Part shown: positions 1-5,046 of the stretch, piece by piece
Numbering within the stretch: the first letter of the stretch is position 1
How the letters are laid out: each line of letters starts with the position of its first letter
Assembly: GCA_031275525.1 (NCBI GenBank)
Contig: JAISOP010000015.1
Location: 1-5,046 of the forward strand
DNA length: 5,046 nt
Origin: Tannerella sp.
GTDB taxonomy: Bacteria; Bacteroidota; Bacteroidia; Bacteroidales; Tannerellaceae
Direction of reading: 5' to 3'
The notes under the pieces: generated by a model
What the model was told of the DNA's origin: nothing
The model's database searches: none
What the model saw: only the letters and a program-made list of their open reading frames with translations
Made by a program: the position numbers and the translations under genes

Positions 1-17
1 ATTTTTATTTGCATATA

Positions 18-49
18 CAAAAATACAAATTCTTTCCCTGATTGCCAAT
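18..49 (-). promoter_or_regulatory. Possible leftward Bacteroidota promoter
   Basis: Read on the minus strand, positions 25-18 give TATTTTTG, an exact match to the Bacteroides -7 consensus TAnnTTTG. Upstream of it on that strand, positions 49-46 give ATTG, three of four matches to the -33 TTTG box, with a spacing of 20 bases, which fits the usual 19-21. If real, it drives a gene that begins left of the window. The region is AT-rich, so a chance match is quite possible. Confidence 0.3.
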
Positions 50-201
50 CTTTTACAACAGCATACTTTTTATATCACTACCCTTTTTTTTATTTCCGGA
101 AGTCGGGAATTGCCGTCTCGCGAGCATTCGGCCCGGAATGTATGTGTAGTATAGTACCGGACGACACGGGGAGGGGTTTTAGAGTTCCCCGAAAAAAAAG
201 T

Positions 202-269
202 GGTCCGCGAATTTACGCGAATGCACGCGAATCATTTTATTCGCGGATATTCGCGTGCATTCGCGGACC
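202..269. repeat. Imperfect palindrome of six phased CGCGAAT heptamers
   Basis: Two 31-base arms (202-232 and 239-269) flank a 6-base centre. Twenty-six of 31 positions are Watson-Crick complementary, and two of the five mismatches could form G-U pairs in RNA. Each arm holds three copies of one heptamer at an exact 10-base period: CGCGAAT at 206, 216 and 226, and its complement ATTCGCG at 239, 249 and 259. The outermost 11 bases of each arm (GGTCCGCGAAT and complement) pair perfectly. This could be a dispersed intergenic repeat of the REP or miniature-element kind, a DNA-bound operator-like array with one helical turn between sites, or a strong RNA hairpin. No A- or T-flanked target duplication is obvious at its edges. 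Confidence 0.85.
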
Positions 270-379
270 CATTCTTCTTTTATTCAGCGGAGCGTTGGGG
301 GGAGGGGTAGTTGTATGCTTTTCCGTTTCAGGACACAACTTTTATGCTCCCGGACCAAAGAGGATCGCACCGGAAATGT

Positions 380-387
380 TATTTTTG
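380..387 (+). promoter_or_regulatory. Possible -7 box (TAnnTTTG) for the sigma-factor operon
   Basis: TATTTTTG at 380-387 exactly matches the Bacteroides primary-sigma -7 consensus TAnnTTTG. A start of transcription near 393-397 would give a leader of roughly 100 bases before the ATG at 493. No TTTG -33 box is present at the expected 19-21 base spacing (the sequence there reads AAAG), so this is a half-match. It is also possible that the operon is transcribed from a promoter recognised by its own ECF sigma factor, which I cannot identify by eye. Confidence 0.35.
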
Positions 388-492
388 CAAACAAAAAAGG
401 AGAAAAGAGTTGGGTGATGCAGCATTTTAAAAACAGGTTACATCTAAACAGGCAGTACAGCGTTTACAAATCTCGGATACGCGTTTTGAAGC

Positions 493-1020
493 ATGAGTGA
501 GAAACAACTGATAGCAGGCTGTCTGAAGGGCGACCGAAAGAGCCAGAAAGAATTATACGATCTATATTCCCGGAAAATGATGGGGGTCTGCCTGCGCTAC
601 GCCGGCGAGAGGGAGACGGCGCGTGATTTGCTGCAGGACGGTTTCGTCAAAGTATTCACTTCGCTGGACAGGTATGCGGGAACGGGGACGCTGGAGGGAT
701 GGATACGGGCGGTGTTTGTGAACAACGCCTTGGAACACCTGCGGAAGCGGGACATCTTGCGCGGTTCGGCAGACCTCGAAAGCCTGTACGAAGCGCCGGG
801 AGAGGGGGAAACGACCCTCTCGAAGATGGCCGCCGGGGAGTTGATGACTCTGGTACAATCCCTGCCGGAGGGGTTCAGGGCCGTATTCAACATGTATGCC
901 ATCGAGGGGTATTCACACAAGGAGATTGCCGGGAAGCTGCATATCACGGAGAGCACCTCGCGGTCGCAATACGTGAGAGCCAGGAAATGGTTGCAGGAAC
1001 GGATAGCGCGTTATAAATAA
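493..1020 (+). CDS. RNA polymerase ECF-type sigma factor (Das/ECF21-like by context)
   Basis: The 175-residue product is of normal length for a two-domain extracytoplasmic-function sigma factor, which directs RNA polymerase core to a small set of promoters. Region 2 covers about residues 10-86: the helix with ARDLLQDGFVKVF (43-55) is the core-binding/-10 part, followed by EGWIRAVFVNNALEHLRKR (68-86). Region 4 covers about 116-172: LPEGFRAVFNMYAIEGYSHK (124-143), then the helix-turn-helix EIAGKLHITESTSRSQYVRA (144-163) for -35 recognition. The stretch between (about 87-115) is the acidic linker. No anti-sigma or extra C-terminal domain is attached. It starts the operon, and its stop is followed after nine bases by the barrel-fused anti-sigma-like gene, which is probably its regulator. 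The ATG at 493 is preferred because it gives the standard short N-terminus. The upstream sequence has no strong Shine-Dalgarno, as is usual in this phylum. The sigma-factor call is firm; the ECF21 subgroup is inferred from the neighbour. Confidence 0.95.
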   Translation: MSEKQLIAGCLKGDRKSQKELYDLYSRKMMGVCLRYAGERETARDLLQDGFVKVFTSLDRYAGTGTLEGWIRAVFVNNALEHLRKRDILRGSADLESLYEAPGEGETTLSKMAAGELMTLVQSLPEGFRAVFNMYAIEGYSHKEIAGKLHITESTSRSQYVRARKWLQERIARYK

Positions 1021-1029
1021 AACAAGGAA

Positions 1030-2280
1030 ATGAGGATAAAAAGGGTAGAAATGAAGGAACAGGGAAGATGGGAGGAAACCGTCCGGAGGAAACTGGAAGC
1101 CTATGAAGCGGAGGTAGCCCCGGAAGACTGGGGGGCGATTGCAGGCCGGTTGCCGGAAACGCCCGGGCGGGTGATCCCGTTTCAGGTGCGGCGCTATGCG
1201 GTGGCCCTCCTGGCGCTGTTGCTGGTATCGGCAGGCGGTTATTTTTATCACCGGCAGCGGACGCGTCCCGCCGCCGGTTTCGCCGGGACGGAGCAACGGG
1301 AAACGGCGAAGCCGGACGGCTCCAAGCCCCCCTCCCTGCCGCCGGCCTTTGCCCACTTGCCCTTAACAGCCGGCGCCTCGCCGCAACAACGTACGCGCAC
1401 CGCGCCGCCGCTGCTGCCACCCCAGGGGGAAACGCCGCCGGTGGCGGAAGCCGCCCGGGAACAAACGATCCTGGCCGACACCCTGGCCGGTGAAACGCCG
1501 CCCACGCCGCCCCTTCCCCCCTCAACCGACGAACCGTCCCGGGAGCCGGCCGGAGACAACTGCCTTCCAACCCTCCTTGCCGAAGCCCCGCCCGAAGCCT
1601 CCAAAAAACGTTCGCCCAGGCGATGGAGCCTCGGCCTGGGCGGAGGCAGCTATTCCACCGGCGCTAACGGCGGCGGCAACGCAAGGAATTTGCCTATGGG
1701 CGATTATGCGATGGTTTATAACCCCGAAGCCCCGCCCAGGCCCGTGCTGCGGTCGGAAGAGAGAAAACAGAACCTGTCGCACAACTATCCGCTCTCCTTC
1801 GGTCTGGGAGTAAGCTACGCGCTGAACGACCGTTGGGCGCTGCAAAGCGGCTTAACCTATACGCTGCTCCGGTCGGAATGGATTACCACCGCTTCCGAAT
1901 ATCCCGGCCAAGCCAGGCAGCAGTTGCATTTCATTGGCCTGCCGTTGAATATGAACTATAAAATTGCCGAATGGAACCGGTTCCGTTTCTACGCCACGGG
2001 CGGTGTCCTGGCGGAATGGAACGCAGGTGGGCAAATCCGTACCGATTACCTGAACGGTGGCCAACTCATCCGGACGGAAAAGGAATCGGCCCGGATGAAG
2101 GAATGGTTATGGTCGGTCCATACACGCGTGGGCGCCAGCTATCCGCTGGTCCGTTTTGTGAGCGCCTACGCCGAAGGTGGCGCCAGTTATTATTTCAACA
2201 ATGGAAGCCCGGTCGAGACCATTCGTTCGGATAAACCATTTCACCTATCTTTGCAGGCAGGAATCCGTTTCGGCTTCTAA
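1030..2280 (+). CDS. Dual-membrane anti-sigma-like protein with C-terminal outer-membrane beta-barrel (Dma-like)
   Basis: The 416-residue product has four parts. Residues 1-55 are a charged, predicted cytoplasmic head, including a helix around EETVRRKLEAYEAEVAPEDW (15-34); the Y-E...P-x-x-W pattern is typical of barrel-fused anti-sigma-like proteins in Bacteroidota. Residues 56-73 (YAVALLALLLVSAGGYFY) are one hydrophobic helix flanked by RR before and HRQR after, which predicts an inner-membrane anchor with the N-terminus inside. Residues 74-198 are a low-complexity linker rich in Pro, Ala, Glu and Thr, ending in a basic patch KKRSPRR (192-198). Residues 199-416 alternate glycine/aromatic strands and end in AGIRFGF, as in outer-membrane barrels of the OmpA/OMP_b-brl type. 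There is no cleavable signal peptide. The likely role is to hold the preceding sigma factor and release it on an outer-membrane cue, as described for Dma1/Das1. A second Met at residue 8 (position 1051) is an equally good start, with AAGGG before it versus AAGGA before 1030. The alternative reading is an ordinary porin-like protein with an uncleaved anchor. Confidence 0.85.
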   Translation: MRIKRVEMKEQGRWEETVRRKLEAYEAEVAPEDWGAIAGRLPETPGRVIPFQVRRYAVALLALLLVSAGGYFYHRQRTRPAAGFAGTEQRETAKPDGSKPPSLPPAFAHLPLTAGASPQQRTRTAPPLLPPQGETPPVAEAAREQTILADTLAGETPPTPPLPPSTDEPSREPAGDNCLPTLLAEAPPEASKKRSPRRWSLGLGGGSYSTGANGGGNARNLPMGDYAMVYNPEAPPRPVLRSEERKQNLSHNYPLSFGLGVSYALNDRWALQSGLTYTLLRSEWITTASEYPGQARQQLHFIGLPLNMNYKIAEWNRFRFYATGGVLAEWNAGGQIRTDYLNGGQLIRTEKESARMKEWLWSVHTRVGASYPLVRFVSAYAEGGASYYFNNGSPVETIRSDKPFHLSLQAGIRFGF

Positions 2281-2319
2281 CAGGTAAACAGAACAACCAA
2301 TCAACTAACTAAATAAAAA

Positions 2320-3105
2320 ATGAAAATGAAAAAATGGAATTTAAATTGGATGAGCGCGGTTTTATGGATAACCTCCATGACCCTGTTCACATCCTGCCTG
2401 GAAGGCGGCAGGAATACGGTCAGTGATACGACGATAGGAATCGTACGGTTCGATACCAAAACGTTCAGGAACGTACTGGACGTCTATGGTGGCACCTTTT
2501 ATGCACCCCAGTTCGAGACCATGCAGGAGGGCGCCTGCTGCATCGTCGTTTACGAACTGGATTTCAACGCGCCGGAAAACGACGCCACCCTGTTGCAGGC
2601 AAACGGCTACTATACCGTCACGATTTCCTACAAGGAAGACATTGATAAATATACCCTGTCGTCCATCGTAACGGATACGACGACCGTCCTGACCGATGAA
2701 ACAGCGGTCATGGACCCGACCTACAACCTGTTGGCTTATTTAAAAGGAGTACTGTTCATGGCACACCAGTTGAAGAAAGGTTCCGACCAAAGAGACCTCT
2801 GGCACCTCTCGTATGACCCGCAGGCCACCATAACGGAAGAAAGCGGCCGGCAAATCTACAATGTATATTTGCGTGCCACCGTGCGGGTGTCGAGCATCAA
2901 GACACAGGAAGACGGTTATGACCTGTGCGCCTATGACATGAAATATTTCCTGGAAAGCGCCGCACAAAACGCAAAGAATGCGGGCAGTTCCGTGTTCAAC
3001 ATCCGTTTCAATTACGTTTCCGAAATCGGGGAAGAAACCCTGGCCTGGAAATACAAGGATATAGAAATGAATGTAACGGACATTTTACAGGAAACAACCA
3101 ACTAA
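2320..3105 (+). CDS. Predicted lipoprotein, resembling the NigD family
   Basis: The 261-residue product starts with a lysine-containing N-terminus and hydrophobic stretch and has a lipobox-like FTSC with the lipidated Cys at residue 26, so it is probably a signal-peptidase-II lipoprotein. The mature protein has no catalytic motif I recognise. Residues about 40-110 look like a small beta-barrel domain, with strands GACCIVVYELDF (71-82) and GYYTVTISYKEDI (96-108), and the C-terminal half (about 135-255) has alternating strands such as DLWHLSYDP (159-167) and YNVYLRATVRV (180-190). Size, lipoprotein start and two-part beta layout resemble the NigD-like lipoproteins (N-terminal OB-like plus C-terminal beta-sandwich), and a NigD-type gene is, as I recall, associated with the Dma1 system. 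This is a resemblance by eye, not a profile match. The adjacent Cys73-Cys74 pair in the mature part is unusual. The leader before the ATG is A-rich (AAATAAAAA), and a second Met at residue 3 is possible. The 39-base gap to the upstream gene has no terminator, so it is co-transcribed. Confidence 0.8.
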   Translation: MKMKKWNLNWMSAVLWITSMTLFTSCLEGGRNTVSDTTIGIVRFDTKTFRNVLDVYGGTFYAPQFETMQEGACCIVVYELDFNAPENDATLLQANGYYTVTISYKEDIDKYTLSSIVTDTTTVLTDETAVMDPTYNLLAYLKGVLFMAHQLKKGSDQRDLWHLSYDPQATITEESGRQIYNVYLRATVRVSSIKTQEDGYDLCAYDMKYFLESAAQNAKNAGSSVFNIRFNYVSEIGEETLAWKYKDIEMNVTDILQETTN

Positions 3106-3121
3106 CCGTTCGCGGGACGAA

Positions 3122-3154
3122 TTGTCAAGGGAAAGCGACGCTCTCCCTTGACAA
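3122..3154 (+). terminator. Hairpin after the lipoprotein gene (possible attenuator or processing stem)
   Basis: TTGTCAAGGGA (3122-3132) is perfectly complementary to TCCCTTGACAA (3144-3154). After one A/C mismatch, AGC/GCT adds three more pairs around a three-base loop. The stem is long and stable but is not followed by a T-run, so a simple intrinsic terminator is unlikely. It could weaken read-through, protect an upstream mRNA end, or serve as a processing site that sets different levels for the genes on either side. The hairpin is directly visible; the terminator label is only the nearest category. Confidence 0.45.
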
Positions 3155-3187
3155 CTGGTTACGCCCTCGACAACTGGTTACGCGCTC
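3150..3187 (+). repeat. Tandem 19-bp duplication
   Basis: Units at 3150-3168 and 3169-3187 begin with the same 15 bases (GACAACTGGTTACGC) and match at 18 of 19 positions, differing only at the sixteenth base (C versus G). The first unit overlaps the right arm of the preceding hairpin by five bases (GACAA). The arrangement could be a pair of protein-binding sites or the result of replication slippage. Confidence 0.85.
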
Positions 3188-3253
3188 CATGCAGCCTTCA
3201 CGGGCTTTTTCCCATCTTACCTGTATTTAATTCATTTGTAAAATAAAACCAAT

Positions 3254-3856
3254 ATGAAAACATTCATTCTATGTATCCTGTTAGGCTGGGGTGCGGTATA
3301 TCCCGCCTGTGCACAGGAAGAAGCGCCGGAACGCAAGACCGTCCGGCTTGTCAGTTACACGGAAGGGGGGATGCTGGCCGGTAATTCGGACAACGAGCAC
3401 ACGGCCCCGTTTCTCTTTCACACCTCGCTGAATTATGTGTTCCTCCCGTGCCTGTCGGCCGGCTTGGGCACAGGCGTGGAATTCCTGAAGGAAACGCATC
3501 TGCCGTTCACGGCCAATGTGCTCTACCGGTTCGGGAACAAGACAGCGCTCAGCCCTTTTGTCCGGTTTCAAACCGGTTACCTCTTCGCGCTGGAAAACAA
3601 AACCACGGCCTCCACTCAGTATTATCCCTCCTATTCAAGCTATGCGCCGACGTCCTATTCCGGAACGCTCATGGATGCAAGGGGCGGATGGCTGTTGAAT
3701 CCGTCCGTGGGCGTGATTTTTTACATGCGACAGCAGGTGGGCCTTGCCCTTTCCGCCGGCTACCGGCATCAGAAACTGCACTACGCAGGCAAGGACGACT
3801 ACCGCATGAGGGTGGAATATAACCGCCTGTCGCTTACCTTGGGTATCATCTTTTAA
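3254..3856 (+). CDS. Small outer-membrane beta-barrel protein
   Basis: The 200-residue product has a classical signal peptide: K2, hydrophobic core 4-16, and an A-C-A site before Gln21, giving a mature N-terminus QEE, a very common pattern in Bacteroidota exports. The remaining ~180 residues consist of alternating hydrophobic/polar strands with aromatic girdles, for example FHTSLNYVFLPCLSAGLGTG, FTANVLYRFG, SPFVRFQTGYLFALE, QVGLALSAGYRH and the C-terminal strand NRLSLTLGIIF ending in Phe. The length fits an eight-stranded barrel of the porin-like/OmpW-size class. A Tyr/Ser/Pro-rich segment (residues 117-137) is probably an extracellular loop. No enzymatic motif is visible. It sits 11 bases before the LVIVD gene, so those two are translationally close. 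It is a predicted envelope target of the operon's sigma factor; its exact function is unknown. Confidence 0.88.
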   Translation: MKTFILCILLGWGAVYPACAQEEAPERKTVRLVSYTEGGMLAGNSDNEHTAPFLFHTSLNYVFLPCLSAGLGTGVEFLKETHLPFTANVLYRFGNKTALSPFVRFQTGYLFALENKTTASTQYYPSYSSYAPTSYSGTLMDARGGWLLNPSVGVIFYMRQQVGLALSAGYRHQKLHYAGKDDYRMRVEYNRLSLTLGIIF

Positions 3857-3867
3857 AGGCTTCAATT

Positions 3868-5046
3868 ATGAAAACAATCTATTCGCTTCTGTTTTTGTCG
3901 GCCATCGCATGGGGCTATTCCTGTACGGATAAGTATTCGGAAGAATTAACCATGAACGTCCCGGTGTACATGAGTTACAACGATTTGCGTGCCTCCGTAG
4001 CCGGCGCTCCGGCACGTCCGCTCGTCCGTCCGGGAAAGATTTATTTTAAAGGTATCCATCTGTTTATTGTGGAATACCTGCAAGGCATTCACATCGTGGA
4101 TGTGTCCAACCCTTCACAACCACAGCACACGGGATTCATCGAAGTGCCCGGCTGCGTGGACATCGCCGTCCGGGATCAATCGCTCTATGCCGACAGTTAC
4201 GTGGACCTGGTGGCGATTGATATTTCCGACCCCACCCGCCCCAAAGTGACGGAGAGGCTGAACGACGTGTTCCCCTACACCCTCCCGGCGCCCGAAGAGG
4301 AGGCGTATCCCTGTGCCGAAGTGACGAAGGAAAAGGGCGTGGTGGTGGCCTGGGAAGTCAAGCGGGAAACACGCGAAATCAAAAGCCGGGACCCGTCGAT
4401 ACCGGTGTATTATATCTATGATAAAAACAATTATGCCCTGGCGGAATCCAGTGACGCCGCCTGGAACGGCAGTAGCGTTTCATTCGGCAAAAGCGGTTCG
4501 ATGGCGCGTTTCGGCTTATATGACAATTACCTGTACATTGCCGACAATTCGCAACTGTATATCTTCAATACGGATACGCCGCCGGTTCCCACTTTCATCT
4601 GGAAGCAATATTTGCAGGGGAGCGCCGAAACCATGTTTATCTACGACGGACACATGTTTTTCGGGACGCCCTCCGGTATGATGGTTTATAATTTGAACCA
4701 GCCTTTGCAACCGGAATATACCGGCACGTTTTGGCACGTGACGAGTTGTGACCCCGTCGTCGTGCAGGATGGATATGCTTATATCACGTTGCGCTCGGGC
4801 ACGAGTTGCGACCCCAACGCGGTTAACCGGCTCGACGTGGTGGAGGTTTCGGAGGATTACAAGAAATATACGCTCGTTAATTCCTACCCCATGACCAACC
4901 CCCACGGGCTGGGCATCGACGGCGAAACCCTGTTCGTCTGCGACGGCGCGGACGGCCTGAAAATCTATGACGCAACGGACAAACAGCGTGTCACGAACCA
5001 TCTGCTGGCCGCCTTTCCCAACATTCAGGCCTACGACGTCATTCCA
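3868..5046 (+). CDS. LVIVD-repeat beta-propeller lipoprotein, 3' end beyond the window
   Basis: The frame stays open for 393 codons from the ATG at 3868 to the window edge, with no stop, so the C-terminus is missing. The N-terminus is a signal peptide with a relaxed lipobox GYSC; lipidation is predicted at Cys19, followed by an acidic, charged stretch TDKYSEE that would suit surface export in this phylum. After residue ~55 it has repeating blades typical of the LVIVD family: GIHIVDVSNPSQP (73-85), DLVAIDISDPTRP (113-125), QLYIFNTDTP, GMMVYNLNQP (270-279), RLDVVEVS (321-328) and GLKIYDATD (363-371). These predict a beta-propeller of six or more blades. A longer insert between the second and third recognised blades (about 137-215) interrupts the regular spacing. 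A TSCDP motif occurs twice (292-296 and 312-316). No active-site motif is evident, so a binding or scaffolding role on the outer membrane is the best guess. Only 11 bases separate it from the barrel gene, with no strong ribosome-binding site. Confidence 0.9.
   Translation, partial: MKTIYSLLFLSAIAWGYSCTDKYSEELTMNVPVYMSYNDLRASVAGAPARPLVRPGKIYFKGIHLFIVEYLQGIHIVDVSNPSQPQHTGFIEVPGCVDIAVRDQSLYADSYVDLVAIDISDPTRPKVTERLNDVFPYTLPAPEEEAYPCAEVTKEKGVVVAWEVKRETREIKSRDPSIPVYYIYDKNNYALAESSDAAWNGSSVSFGKSGSMARFGLYDNYLYIADNSQLYIFNTDTPPVPTFIWKQYLQGSAETMFIYDGHMFFGTPSGMMVYNLNQPLQPEYTGTFWHVTSCDPVVVQDGYAYITLRSGTSCDPNAVNRLDVVEVSEDYKKYTLVNSYPMTNPHGLGIDGETLFVCDGADGLKIYDATDKQRVTNHLLAAFPNIQAYDVIP

Larger units (their letters stand above)
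1..492. other. Intergenic region upstream of the sigma-factor operon
   Basis: I see no convincing gene in this stretch. Two overlapping plus-strand reading frames (142-417 and 255-500) exist, but their translations show no domain, signal peptide or family resemblance, and both run through the palindrome at 202-269. The first ~100 bases are AT-rich with an eight-T run at 84-91. The middle has G-runs at 168-176 and 297-306. What can be supported here is a possible leftward promoter (18-49), the heptamer palindrome (202-269), and a possible rightward promoter (380-387) about 100 bases before the sigma-factor start. Confidence 0.75.
3106..3253 (+). other. 148-base spacer with hairpin and tandem repeat
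   Basis: This is the only sizeable gap inside the operon and holds no reading frame of note. It contains an 11-base-pair hairpin (3122-3154) that runs directly into two tandem 19-base units (3150-3187), then a pyrimidine-rich stretch, then an AT-rich leader before the ATG at 3254. TTCATTTG at 3231-3238 is one base off the TAnnTTTG box, but no -33 partner is seen, so I do not call a promoter. Confidence 0.7.

Noticed and set aside
167..199. Terminator-like stem (CGGGGA/TCCCCG) at 167-172 and 186-191
   Set aside because: The stem has only six pairs with a 13-base loop and is followed by A's on the plus strand; on the minus strand the T-run precedes the stem, so it fits neither direction.
202..269. 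CRISPR-like array, because of regularly spaced short repeats
   Set aside because: The repeat is only seven bases with three-base spacers and half the copies are inverted, so it is a palindrome rather than an array of repeats and spacers.
142..500. Two overlapping plus-strand reading frames (91 and 81 residues) before the sigma factor
   Set aside because: The translations have no domain, signal or family resemblance, both pass through the heptamer palindrome, and their composition is that of non-coding DNA.
944..1570. 208-residue minus-strand reading frame opposite the sigma-factor end and the Dma-like gene
   Set aside because: It is open because the opposite strand is GC-rich and low in stop codons; the product is Pro/Arg/Ala-rich low complexity and fully overlaps well-supported genes.
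1613..1642. Inverted repeat CGCCCAGG/CCTGGGCG inside the Dma-like gene
   Set aside because: It is an eight-base match in a very GC-rich coding stretch and probably reflects codon choice; there is no sign of function.
3193..3210. Possible terminator: AGCC/GGCT stem followed by TTTTT before the small barrel gene
   Set aside because: A four-pair stem is too weak to call, although the T-run is in the right place.
4516..5001. 161-residue minus-strand reading frame opposite the LVIVD gene
   Set aside because: It lies entirely within the LVIVD coding region, whose blade motifs are clear; the reverse product has no recognisable feature.
3868..5046. Quinoprotein or YVTN-type beta-propeller instead of LVIVD
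   Set aside because: The repeated h-h-h-h-D-h-S-x-P blade motif (HIVDVSNP, VAIDISDP) is the LVIVD pattern; no YVTN motif or quinoprotein tryptophan-docking pattern is seen.

Overview
The window comes from a member of the Bacteroidota, most likely Bacteroidales of the gut type (Bacteroides/Parabacteroides-like). The evidence is A-rich leaders without a strong Shine-Dalgarno before most starts, an exact TAnnTTTG promoter box, lipoproteins with relaxed lipoboxes, outer-membrane barrels ending in Phe, and a gene set (ECF sigma, barrel-fused anti-sigma-like protein, NigD-like lipoprotein, LVIVD lipoprotein) that I know only from this phylum. I cannot name the species.

Layout. Positions 1-492 hold no convincing gene. 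The far left is AT-rich and carries a possible promoter reading leftwards out of the window. Positions 202-269 form a striking imperfect palindrome built from six phased copies of a heptamer, and a possible promoter for the operon lies at 380-387. Five genes then follow, all on the plus strand: an ECF sigma factor (493-1020); a 416-residue protein with an anti-sigma-like cytoplasmic head, one inner-membrane helix, a long proline-rich linker and a C-terminal outer-membrane beta-barrel (1030-2280); a lipoprotein resembling the NigD family (2320-3105); a small outer-membrane beta-barrel (3254-3856); and an LVIVD-repeat beta-propeller lipoprotein (3868 to the window edge, 3' end missing). The only sizeable internal gap, 3106-3253, holds a hairpin and a 19-bp tandem duplication.

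How the genes may work together. The second gene has the architecture described for the dual membrane-spanning anti-sigma factors (Dma) of Bacteroides thetaiotaomicron. There, Dma1 spans both membranes, restrains an ECF21-type sigma factor (Das1), and its loss causes excess outer-membrane vesicle formation. By inference, the barrel senses the state of the outer membrane and the N-terminal head holds the sigma factor. The three downstream genes, all predicted to be exported to the envelope, would then be part of the sigma factor's own regulon. The assignment of the pair rests on architecture and gene order; no database search was possible.
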